Source: Rosellinia necatrix
Lineage: Eukaryota; Ascomycota; Sordariomycetes; Xylariales; Xylariaceae
Assembly: GCA_021209875.1 (NCBI GenBank)
Contig: JAGYVD010000001.1
Coordinates: 2,914,001 to 2,978,000 of the forward strand
Direction: 5' to 3'
DNA length: 64,000 nucleotides
How positions within the stretch are numbered: position 1 is the first letter of the stretch; each line of letters begins with the position of its first letter. Under the pieces are notes generated by a model. It was not told the origin of the DNA. It saw nothing but the letters and a program-made list of their open reading frames with translations, and did not search any database. This document shows positions 25,846 through 36,640 of the stretch, piece after piece. The position numbers and the translations under genes are program-made.

Positions 25846-26080
25846 ACCTAGGTAGGTAGTTACCTGTATGGTAATGTACAAGCCAAATTGAAGCTGCTTG
25901 CTTAGGTAGTAGTAGTAGTGTTTTAACGTCTATACTAGGTGGGTCAGGGCTAAACTACATGGTGCTTGCTTAGGTACCTAAATACTTGGTGCCTACCTGT
26001 AGGTAACTACCTAGTGACCGCCTAGGTAGGACCAAGGTGGTTGTTACCTACTGATTGTATAAAACTCAGGTAGCTGAAGT
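25846..26080. repeat. Second dense TAGGTACCTA cluster
   Basis: Several CTAGGTAGGT, TTAGGTACCTAAATAC and GTAGGTAACTACCTA units. The longer phrase GGTACCTAAATACTT also occurs near 7239, so parts of the unit extend beyond the core palindrome. Confidence 0.85.
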
Positions 26081-27963
26081 ACCTGCACAGCCACGATGAG
26101 GTACATCGGCACGTGACAGCCGGGATGAGTCTAACATTAGCTCCACGGCTAACTACCCCTTGGGGTTAGCGTTTCCGCACCGTTTCCAGTACCCACATTA
26201 GCCATTTCTGTGATCCCGTCACTCCGTCCCTACGACACTACGTACATGACATGTACATAAAGTACCTATCAACGTCTGGAACCAAACCTTCTCCCACCCA
26301 AGCTTTTGGCTTTCACGTGTTACAATGAGGGCCATGATGCCTGATGAAGCATGCATCTTTATATTGTGCACATCACCTCTCTGTGTCTCTTTGTCTCCTC
26401 GTGTTTCTCCCTCCCCCCCCCTCTCTCCCTCTCTCTGCCTGCGTGAATCGTGGATCGTGGTGTTGTTGGTGTGTGCAACTCGTCGATATGAAGCTGGCAG
26501 CAGGACGGATATAGGATATACACGTACTTGTAGTGTAGGTAGTTGTCGGCCAGTGTGTCCTCTAGTGCGAAACACCTGCGGACCAGGAGGCACGGGTCAA
26601 AATGGCTCGGCTCTTGTTATTATTACCCCTATCTACATTACCTTGCAGCAATGGGTAAGCAGATCGCGTACAGCATACTGTACCGTATGGGCACGGAGGG
26701 ATCTTATTGATCTCCCGTTCAAGGTGGCCATACACCAAGCCAGCCATATACCAAGCCATACACCAAGCCATACACCAAGTGACCTGCTAGTGGCGGTCCA
26801 TCTTGATCCCAGGCATCTGCTAGGCAGACCTGGAATATACTATGTACTGACCACCTGACATCCAACCTGACATCCAACCTAGCATCCAACCTAGCAGTCC
26901 AACCCAGCAGTCCAACCCAGCAGTCCAGCTTGATGCTCCTCGTCAGAAACAGCCATGGCAGGGCAAGTAATAGTCCCCTCTCTCGCATCATCGGTCCTCC
27001 CCCTAGTGAGCATACTGCCGGTATGGACCGACTATGCCAGCATCGACCGCTCGCTGGTCCTCCAATAAGGCAAGCAGCTACCGGGTTTTGGCATGCTTGT
27101 TGTGGTAGTCTACGCCCGGCATGTCTACCTAGGAGGGTTCCATGCAGCGAATATTGAACTAGGTAGACACACTCTTGGCATCGGAATCTTGGGGCTTAAA
27201 AGCAAGACCTTTGGAGCCCTTGATTCCCAGGTGTGGTTCACTTTCGCTAGTAGCTGCATACTGCCGACAGACTGTATACTTTACGAGTGAGTGGGAAGGG
27301 CGTGGCCAGAGTAAACAACCTACACTACACCACAAACCGCCAACGGCAGAGTATCTGGCATTCTCTCCCTGCAAGATCCGGCCAACAGGCCCAAGACCCA
27401 GATGGGAAATCACCTTGGTTAGATGACGATACCAAGCATGCTGGCCGTTGTTGTTGGCCTCAAGTTCAAATATCCGGATCGCCCGTGTCGCACCAAGGGG
27501 ATTACTTACTGCCACTCCTCTTATCGAGGACGATGACGGGAGCCTCGATGTCCAGTTTACCCGTCAATGGCAATTTGGCACTGACTATGTCTTCATATCG
27601 TCTTAATTGCGAACCGCATCCTCCCTTGTGCAGCAGTTTGGCGGCTTACCTTACACCCCACTAGATACCCGCACGACATGGCTATATCCCATTGGTATCA
27701 CCCGCTTACCGCCTTCTAGACTGCTGAATAGTTCCCAAGAATCCAGTGGCGAATTGGATGATTTGCGGCCCTGACGATCAGGACCGAGTACCACGCCTGC
27801 TGAAGGACCGGCCATATATGCGGATCGGGATACGGTTTTTCTAGCTTTATTATTGTCACATTGGCCCCCACGACACGGTAATCACCTATATCTAGTGACG
27901 TAGCAAGGGGCGTAGGGGAGTGGAAGTGTCATAATATAGCTTGAACCAACCGTTGACGAGGTC

Positions 27964-27964
<1 letters not shown>

Positions 27965-27996
<32 letters not shown>
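27965..27996. repeat. T19A13 homopolymer palindrome
   Basis: A run of 19 T is followed directly by 13 A, able to form a perfect hairpin with no loop. Confidence 0.95.
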
Positions 27997-29708
27997 CCCT
28001 TGGACACATATCAAACGCGAAATATTATCTTGGGTATTAGCATGCAATGGTTTGATGTCCACCCGTATTTAGGGCCGTGAGCCTGCTTTCTATTTACGTT
28101 GACATGTTGCCGTCGCCGTGTTACACATTCGATATTTACGAGGTTTCATCCCGGTTGCCGAGGAGAATGCTATATTCATCAGGTAAATAAAGAGAGGTGG
28201 CGGGTTATATTATACACTCTACGTATAAACACCATGCCAACCATCTGGCCCAACCGCGCGGCACGCAGATGATCTTCTCCTCGTCTGCCAACTGCATGAG
28301 ACAAAAAAAAAAAAAAACTCATAACTATTCTTTTTTGGCTGATCTACACAGAAGCTAATATTAGGCTCTTTTGCGCGGCCGAGGTCTGTGGATCGTAGAA
28401 ACCCCCCCCCCTTGGGACAGCGGCTTACAATTTCATGCCTCATCGGACTCCCAAATACGGCGAAAGACAGATAGGTGGGATTATGTACACATGCGCGCCT
28501 GACCAGAATCTTGCCTTTGTGCTCTATGATTTTCTCGTGAAGGGGGGGTTCGGCAGGGCGGGCCGCCTTCCCGCGCCCTGCCGGACCACACGTGAAAGTT
28601 GTGCCGGAGATTCCTCTCCCCATCCAATAACTCATATCCGGGATCACGGACTACCGAGGTCCGGTCTTCAACTTTCTTTTGTCCGGATGCTTCTCGACAG
28701 GAACCGGTGGCCCCCTTCCTAGTCCCTTGTGTCGATAGTCGTGGTTTGAGGGCTGGTCAGCCTGCGGCCGCGTCCAAGCCATCGTGGTTAACCCTTTTGA
28801 GAAACGGCCGCATGGAACGGCCGGCCCAACCCGGTACCGCGGCGGCACTGGCCGATCGCTATACGGTTGAATCAGCAAGGCCGTGTTCCTCGTTCGCTGT
28901 TTGGGTTATGCCGGCTCATGTCCAAGAGAATAAGCAAAGCAGCAAAAGAAAAAGAAAAAAAAAAGAGCCAAGGGTTGAATGAATATAGCCGTCAGTATCA
29001 TAGAGACAAATCCAATATCTTCGAAGGCGGCAAGAACATTGAGTCTTTCAGGGTCGAAGAGACCACCGCTTGCTCTTCTCCCGACCATATCCATATCCTC
29101 GGCCTAATTTTCCTGTGTACAGCGGTAGCCCTTGAAAGAAAGACCAGATTGAGATCAGATTGATAGCAGAACCCAGAACGTTCAGGACCTCGACCCAGGA
29201 AATTTAATTGAGCATTATCTAACCGAAGCCATAATCTCTAAATAGCTCCCATGTGCTCTAAAACGCTTGGATCTGTATACTCTGCAATCTCGCTAAATAC
29301 TAGCCACCGTAAAGAATGCTATGAAGATAGTTCTTCGCCTCTGGTGCACAGCTAACCGACCCTCCCCGCAACGACAGACTTGCTTCTACGAAGCATATCC
29401 CTCCCTTCCCCATCGCCTAAAGCTGCCAATACTAGGAAAGCTCACTGGGGCCAAACATGCCTCGTCTCCTGACCCGTTTTCCCCCATCAGCCCAGGCATA
29501 GCCCGCCTCACGAACAAATGCGAGTGAGTATCCACCCGTTGTTGGAGTCAAGCCCGTTTCACAGAGATGAGCCTAATGCAAAAATTTAGTTGGATATTAT
29601 AATTCTCATCCAACGTGCCTTGTCCCTACTACTTCCCCCCCCCCTAGTGTACACTACGGGAAGCCATCCTCACCACCACTATCACCACCGCGACCGCGAC
29701 CGCCGCCG

Positions 29709-29950
29709 CTATCGACTGCCGTCCGTGCCCCGAGCGAGCCAGGCCTTGGCCACCTCGTACGTGCCCAGGTACAGGCCGCTCCCCACGGCCGTCCACGCAG
29801 ACCGAAGGATCGCGCCGCGGAACAGGCCGGCGGCCACGCCCCCCTCGGAAACGACGTCCCGCGCCACCGCCACTATGCCGCCGCGGCCGCGCGTGCGACG
29901 ATGGCCACTCCGCGGCACGTCACCCTTACCTTCGACGACCTGACTCTGTC

Positions 29951-29982
<32 letters not shown>

Positions 29983-31124
29983 CGAGCGTCGAGTCGCCCC
30001 TGCTCGCCCCTATTATTGTTGTTGCTGCCGCTGCTTCTATCGCCCGCGGCGAGCATCATCCGGGTCTTGACGACGTCCATCGGCGTCGTCAGCAGCGCCG
30101 CGAGACACCCGGCGGCCGCGGCGCTGGCGCCCGTGATGACGCCGGTCTCGAGGAGGAGGAGGAGGAGGAGGAAAGGGGGGTTCCCTCCCCCCTCCCCGCC
30201 GGCGGTCTCACGTTGCCGTCGTCGTCGTCGTCGTCGCCGCCTCTTCCACGCCCACGACCGCGCGGCCTCGAAGGCCGGGAACTGCAGCGCCGTGAACGGC
30301 AGGTTGCGCGCCGCCAGCGCCGAGTAGCCGGAGAGCAGCCGCCGCGCGGCGCCCGGGCCGCCGAGCTCCCGCAGCGCCCGTAGCGACGTCGAGGCGCCCT
30401 GCCTCTGCTGTTCTTGTTGTCCCTGCTGCTGCTGCTGCTGCTGTTGTTGAAGCACTTGCGCGTTCTGCTTGATGACCTCGGCGGGCGTCAGCACCGCGCA
30501 CGACGCGCACTCGGCGACGGCCGAGGCGGCCGCGTTCACGAGCGGCTGCGGCAGCGGGCCCGCGGCGGTGACAGAGTGGTTGGCCAGGAGCGACTTGGAC
30601 GCCTCATAAACGGTGAAGAAAGTGCCCTGAAGGGGGGGGGGAAGACGGGAGGTCAGTCCCGCCAGCCCGGTTCGGTTTGGCACGGGGATACGGGGAATAC
30701 CTTGTACGGGTTGGGGATGCGTACGTACCGCCGCCGGGAGGGTCGCGACGACCACGATCCCGATGCCCTGGTATAGGCCCCTGAAGAGTTGCCTCGGGGG
30801 TAGGCGTGTTGTTGATGTCGATGTTGTTGTTGTTACCTTGGCCGAGGGGCCAGCGGCGGTGGCGTCGGTCTTCTGGATAAAATCCCGGCTCTGCTGCCGC
30901 GTCTTGAGCGTGTCGAGGGGATATATCATCATGTCGACTACGAAGGCCGCTGCGGCGCCCGCCTGTTCGCTGATAAGTATCTAACCTATCTAACCTACCT
31001 AACCTACCTAACCTACCTAACCTACCTAACCTACCTGGGTAGACAGGCGGTGGTGGTGTAAGTGTGCGGGTTGGGCTTGAGCTAGGCTTACCAACATGAC
31101 GTCGGTGTGTGAACTCCCGCTCAT
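29709..31124 (-). CDS. Mitochondrial S-adenosylmethionine carrier (PET8/SAMC type)
   Basis: This inner-membrane carrier exchanges cytosolic SAM for matrix SAH. Three exons, 31092-31124, 30729-30962 and 29709-30626, give 394 residues. Introns are 129 nt (GTAAGC...GAACAG) and 102 nt (GTACGT...CTTCAG); the second is a multiple of three without stops, so reading through would insert 34 residues. The three mitochondrial carrier signatures are PLDTLKTR, PAEVIKQN and PMDVVKTR. The first, right after a membrane helix, and the LFRGLYQGIG / GLFRGAILRSAWTAVGSGLYLG segments suit the SAM carrier branch. The protein is longer than usual (about 270-330) because loops carry poly-Gln (twice), nine Arg in a row, seven Leu and poly-Asn stretches. 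The substrate is inferred from family resemblance. Confidence 0.88.
30963..31091 (-). other. First intron of the SAM carrier, filled with CCTAACCTA repeats
   Basis: The 129-nt intron contains about eight tandem ACCTAACCT units (30980-31036). The exon 1 boundary is set by phase: ML | AGAAAAFVVD. Confidence 0.8.
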
Positions 31125-33250
31125 TGTGTAGGGTCGTAAAAACAATCGCTAGTACGTCGGATGTGTCAAGTTGATATTTATTTTTATTGTGATTTGAGTC
31201 TGGGGACTAAATAATCCTAAATAATCTAATATGGTGAATATGAAGTCATCCCTCAACGTCTCTGGCGTTGAGACGAATGACATCATGCGAAGCTGGAATT
31301 GGGGGCTTTGACCAATCAGGTTGGGCGAGCTGCCCTGTTCTAGCCATCTGCAGATGTCCTGTCGCTGTTGTTATCACTTCAGCTACTTTTTACCTTGACT
31401 GGGTATTCGAAACGCTTGTGTTTTCAAAAATTTCAATAACCGTGTAAAAATATCCATTTTCTCCCCTGTTTGTGTCCCTTTCGGATTTGATTAATCGTAG
31501 AATGAATATCCAGATCTTGCCTTGCGCATTATACAGATTCCATCCCTTGATTTGTTTGTAGCAATGCAGGGGAAATGACATTATGAATCCTCTAGCAGGA
31601 TTTATAGTATAGAGAAACCCGCGATTCTAGCTTAAAAAAATTCAGTTGCTACTGTGGTGTATTCATCCGAGTCGATTGATTGATTTAGTATACTGGCTAT
31701 TGGTACTTTTGTTGTAGACACGCCTTGCCCCCCCCTCCCCCGGAGATGACGTGGAATGCTAGGTTGCTCGACGCATTGGAGGCAAGGAAAAATAGAACGA
31801 TATAATTGAAGTTGCTATCGAACAAAAGTCGGGCCTATTGAGGTCTAGATCTTGGATGCAATGGCGCAGCCCTACCCGTGGTGTCTCCAGACGGCTTAAC
31901 CTGGTGGAGGCACATATCAAAACAGGCTGTTGTTCCGGCAATAGTACCCGCGTGGCTTAACTACCCAGTTGACCAGAGCATTAATGGTCCGTGATGCTTG
32001 ATGTTAGCAGACTGCCCCTGCCCGCCGTACCGATTAATCATACTTAATAAGCGCCGCAAGCCTTGAGCCCATGCCCTGCGTGACAGCCTACCTATAGTTG
32101 AGTTATCGTGAACAGGCGATAGATACATCGCCGCAAATACATACCTATACCGGTAACCAGATAGAACACCACTGTCACTTAAGAGGTCGAAACGTGCTTG
32201 AGACAGGAGGACATAGCGACAGGATTGGAGCTGCTTCTTCCCCCCCTCCCCCCTGTTGTTCCGTTCCTAGTAGTTCTTTCTCCCCTCCCCTCCCCTCCCC
32301 CCGAGTGGCCTAGAGATGTAGGGAAACCTTGTCGTTATTATCCAGGGCATTTAAAAAAGTTACCTGTCGATAAGGTGGTAGCAGTAACCGGCCCTGCCCT
32401 TGGATGCCCTTGCCACCTCCTGTCGGGTGCTTCTGGACTGGCTGCGTGCGGCAACATTATGTAGACACTTGGACCTATGACAATTTATGACCAAACCCCG
32501 TGCGCTGCCTAGCACCTTTGATAAACCCGCTTCCGACTGCAATTCAAATCCTGGTGATTCTACCAGGCATCCGGGTCGAGTTACGCGGCGGGCTCGGTGA
32601 TTGTTGACTGCGTCTCCCTCGGGATAATGAACTTTGGCTTGGGTACAATACTAGGGCCGCTACCGAACCTTGCACACATATAATCGCCTTCAACTAGTGT
32701 GCTGCAACCTTGAGGATTTCGGCTAACCTGTTAGGGGGGTTCCTATGAGGATTGAGCTTGATTGGGCCCGAATACAAGGCAGGTACCTAAATTAATATTT
32801 AAGGCCTTGGTGGAGGCCTAGGGCAGTGAAGAGGAGATGGGAACCTACCTACGTATCAGGCTATGCTCGGATGGGTGTCATCCCATTGTCAGCATTTCAT
32901 TTGTAGTGTAGCCAGCTGCTTCTCTTTTTCTAGAGATCAATCCATTTTCATTAGGGGAAGTAGTGTATCGACTTGGTGTCTACAACCAAGTTTACGAAGG
33001 CAGTTGAACACACTGTGGTTTGTAAACGGATGGTGTACAAGACCCTCTCGGTGGACGCCAGAGTGGCTAATCTTAATGGGTATCTAATGTCCTCTTCGTT
33101 TCCCTATATAATTATTGAGCTATGTATACTGGCGAGTCTTTTGCTTCTGCAGAGTTACCGCCAATCGCCCGCTGTTACCTAGTGTGCGACTAGGTCTGTC
33201 TTGCAGGGCACCATTTTAGAGTGCTTTACATCGTTGTAACCGGGCTGGAT
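31125..33250. other. Intergenic, no gene supported
   Basis: Unrecognised sequence with a C-rich tract (32238-32302). At 31870-31884 the phrase GCCCTACCCGTGG matches one near 14991, a possible trace of a short dispersed element. Nothing else is supported. Confidence 0.5.
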
Positions 33251-35714
33251 CTAGCCGTCTGTTCCACTGCTTCGGAAAGTCGCACATAGTGCAGCGTAGT
33301 GGTGGGTTAGGTCGAGAACATTTTGAGGTAGGCTCGTCGCTTGAATTATCGATCGCACTTTGACGGCGCCTTCCTCCTCGATCAAGACTCGTATGGTATG
33401 TAGGAGCTCCGGCGAGAATTCGGAGTACCATCGGTATTGCCAGGTCACCAATCGGATGACGGCTGCTACCGTGTCCCTTGTGTTCTTCTTCTTTTGAAAC
33501 ACGCGTAGGATGCCTGACAATGCTTTAGGGCTGAATCGAGCGGCAAGACATGCCCTGTACGCTTCAGCCGCCTCATCATGATGTTGTAAGCGTTCTGCTA
33601 GGGCGCCTAATATTTCCCACTCTTCGGCGGATTTCTTGTACTGCATGGATTGTGCCCGGTACTGAGCCATCTGGGTTCTCCAGATAGTGTAGACCCGGAG
33701 GTCCTCGTAAAGGACCATGAAAAGGCTGTCTAACCATCGTTCGCACAGGCGCTTGTTATTTAGACGGGAAAGGTGCTCGTCAGTAGTTGCCGTCTAAAGC
33801 ACTGTTAGTGTTCACCTCATCGCTGGAGCCAATGCCATCTTACAGTGTCACCGTCAGCCTTGACCTCGCCGGGGTCGATAGTATGGGTTGGCTTTTCTAC
33901 CGTTTCATCGCCGTTGCCACTAGGTAAAATTTGGGAGGCAGAATCATTCTCGGATTTCTTATCATCTTTATCTTCCGTTTCGTGGTCTCCATTTGTAGAG
34001 GGCTCTGGCGAGCCACGAAGCCCATCTGTACTAGGATTGCGCTTTGAGGGCGGCGGAGCCTGCGAGGCATCATCCTGCCTATCAGTCCGGTACTCATCCT
34101 CCATAACAAAAACCGAACTGCGTATCTTCAGCAATTGATCCCAGCCAATCTTTGCTGTCATCTCAGTGAGAATGTTATATGCAAGCTTAAAGGTGCCCCG
34201 ATAGCTAGCCGCTCGCAAGTTCAGTAAACTCGGGTCTACTTGTTCTGAATACCTGGACTCCGGCTCACTGTCGATCTCGTCAAGCCGGGTTTCAGGTAGT
34301 GTTGGGAGAAGCACCTCTTTGGGCTCCGGCATTATTGGTGCATCTTTATCCTGGTATGTAAACATTGGACAGGAGTTGAGAATCGTTAATGCGTTCTCCC
34401 AATCCTCCAGAGCAACGTAGACCTGGGCAAGCCGAGCCCAAGTGCCAAATTCACTAGGTGCAGCGATAGTGCTACGATCAGCGCAGCCCAGTGCCATTTT
34501 CAATCTCTCCTCCTTTTGTGCCGGCGTCTCAGACGTCATCGCCTTTTTTATTAAGAACTCGGCCTGGGAGTCAAGCATAACATAATCCATAGGAGATTCC
34601 TTTAACGCTTGGTAAAGTACTCGTATACCTTGTACCTCTTCATTCCCCATAAAGAGGACCTTGGCAAGTAATGAAGATACCTCAACATTTTGCGACCGGA
34701 GCTTCTCAAAGAGATTAATGGCAGACGTGAAGCGACCGGTGGTATAAAAGTACTTCAACAGGCCGGCCGTTAAGTGGTTTGACACATTATTTGGTACTTG
34801 TACCACGGAATCGGAGCCCAGTTGCCAGCCTGTTAACCATACGTCAGCACAGATCATTGATCTTCACAAGGGTTTAATAGACAGATCGTCACGGACCTCG
34901 GAAGAAAAGAGTCTCAGCGGCGCTTAGGAAGCGGTGCTCCGTTTCAGTATTAGTGACGGGGTTAAAGCGTCGCACGCCCATAATCTTGCGTATGGTGTCT
35001 CCGCTTCCATTGTCGGCGTATGAGTAGGCGCGCAATACACTGCACAGGTATGTCTCGAGCCAGAGCTCATCAGTAGCTTTACTCTTGTCACCCCGCTCAT
35101 CTACGCAGAAAGCTTCTACGGTTCCGGGAATGGTGACATGGACGCGCATGTCGAGACGGGAGAAGGCATTGTAGCAGCAGTATACGCCCTCGACGATCTT
35201 GTGGGTAGGCACTTGGCCATGCTCTTTGTAGGTAAGTGTGTTTATATAGGCCGCGAGACTGGCTGAGGAGGAAGCATCGACACCGGTGACGTGGTGGTAA
35301 ACACCTGTCTAGAGTAATGCGATGTTAAGACAAGAGACTCGTTGGGGGGGAGAGAACGGTTAGAGAATGGTGAAGGAAGAGGGGGGAAGGGAGGGGGGAG
35401 GGGGGAGAGGGGGAGAGGAAGAATTAAAGAAGGAGAAGGAGAAGAAAAGGGAACAAGGGAAAAAGAAATAAGTGAAGAGATCATAATCCAGAGTACATAT
35501 ACATACCTGTTTGCCTGTATTTCTCAAGTTCTGTTTCAGCAGGTGGACGAGATCCGGCGGACCAAGTTCGCGAAGCGACAGGAGCGTCTCAGTACGAGCA
35601 TCAATTGACTCGTGTATGACCTCTTCAGAGATCCTACACAGCTGCTTAGCCGAACTGCAACGCACATTGAAAAGCTAATGGCCCAACTCACTCTGGAACG
35701 GCTGGTGCAGGCAT
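33251..35714 (-). CDS. ChAPs family exomer subunit (Chs5-Arf1-binding protein, BUD7/BCH1 type)
   Basis: ChAPs proteins form exomer with Chs5 at the trans-Golgi and carry cargo such as chitin synthase Chs3 to the surface. Five exons, 35692-35714, 35507-35654, 34897-35308, 33844-34829 and 33251-33793, give 703 residues. Introns are 37, 198, 67 and 50 nt. Family signatures are ELGPPDLVHLL near residue 42, the HHVTGVDASSASLAAYINTLTY block after the second intron, HGQVPTHKIVEGVYCCYNAFSR, and the TPR-like section with LFMGNEEVQGIRVLYQAL. An acidic, Ser-rich insert (about 420-520) precedes the C-terminal TPR part. The first intron is only 37 nt; a start inside exon 2 at 35665 (MRCSSAKQ) is the alternative. 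The third donor is GTCCGT, off consensus. Confidence 0.9.
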
Positions 35715-36640
35715 GGTGGCGGCCGTGGTCTGGGGGCGAGGAGTGCGGGCAGCTCTCCTTGCTACCTCAGTAGCTTCTGAACTCGCTTAACAGAGGGCTA
35801 TGGTATGGATGTATGGATGTATGTACGGATGTGTTTCACCGGGATCGGGTATGGTGTTGGAAGCAGAGGTTGGCTCCGAGGTGCACATGCGGACGATGGT
35901 GGTTTGGATGGGGAGAAACACGGCTGTCTGGTCGTTACGCGAGGCGCAAGACGAGTTCCCGATCTGGGTGGGTGGTGTCTACTTTTCCAATAGGCAATCA
36001 CCTATAACCACAGCTCGAGGTGTCCCTGCCTGTGGTGCTCTGGGGGCCAATTCCCGGGTAAGACCCGTTAGTTCGAGCCGCACAGACCATCCAATTACGC
36101 AACTGGGCCGGGCCCCCACTGCAGCCCCCTTAGTGTCATACATACATACATTACCTCCACCGTCTACAGGTACCTAGTGAGATAGGTACTGCGGTATGTA
36201 GATACCTAGATAGGTACCGGATTTATCGGACTACCATTTTTGGATGATTGGCGGGTGGGACCTGACTCTGGTGTTAGTTACGTGCGTGCCTGGGATCATC
36301 AATTAAGCAGTTTGTCGCGTTATCGGTAGCCCTTCGAGATAACCTACCTACTTTGTGTGTATCCCGCGAGCCCAGCATCACCAACACGCGCCACTTGGCA
36401 GCATCTTCATATCTTTGTTGTCGGCGTTATTATTCACACAGCGGATGCGCAATCTCACAACCCTTATGACGGGCAAAGTAAATGCTCCAACGACGTAATC
36501 GCGTTCCCAAGGTGCACAAAGGGTTCCGGTCGTCATCGTTATGCGACGGTCCATCCTGTAGCAAGCTTGTCACAGATCTGCGTGCCGCTAGGCTAGAGCG
36601 TGCAATTCAACAAGATGGCAAGGCAGCCCATTTACCATGG
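35715..36640. promoter_or_regulatory. Divergent promoter region between ChAPs and HIR3 genes
   Basis: 926 nt separate the two start codons. It holds TATGGATG repeats (35800-35830), GGTACCTA palindromes (36169-36215) and no recognisable coding frame. Shared regulation is possible but not shown. Confidence 0.5.

Larger units (their letters stand above)
23128..29708. other. Gene desert of about 6.6 kb
   Basis: No gene is supported. Contents: GTGC repeat (23325-23354), GGTACAGCC repeats (23715-23785), TAGGT/ACCTA cluster (23817-23935), TTCCC repeat (24065-24147), GGCT repeat (24718-24794), AAAAAATG repeat (25680-25730), a second TAGGT cluster (25846-26080), ACCAAGCCATAC repeats (26730-26778), CATCCAACCT / CAGTCCAACC repeats (26858-26932), and a T19A13 tract (27965-27996). 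The open frames are short and unconserved by eye. Confidence 0.6.

Noticed and set aside
29901..30383. 160-codon plus-strand frame over the SAM carrier
   Set aside because: Antisense translation of the carrier's triplet repeats; the carrier signatures lie on the minus strand.
30627..30728. In-frame read-through of the second SAM carrier intron as coding
   Set aside because: It has a GTACGT donor and a pyrimidine-rich CTTCAG acceptor, and the inserted 34 residues would disrupt a carrier repeat.
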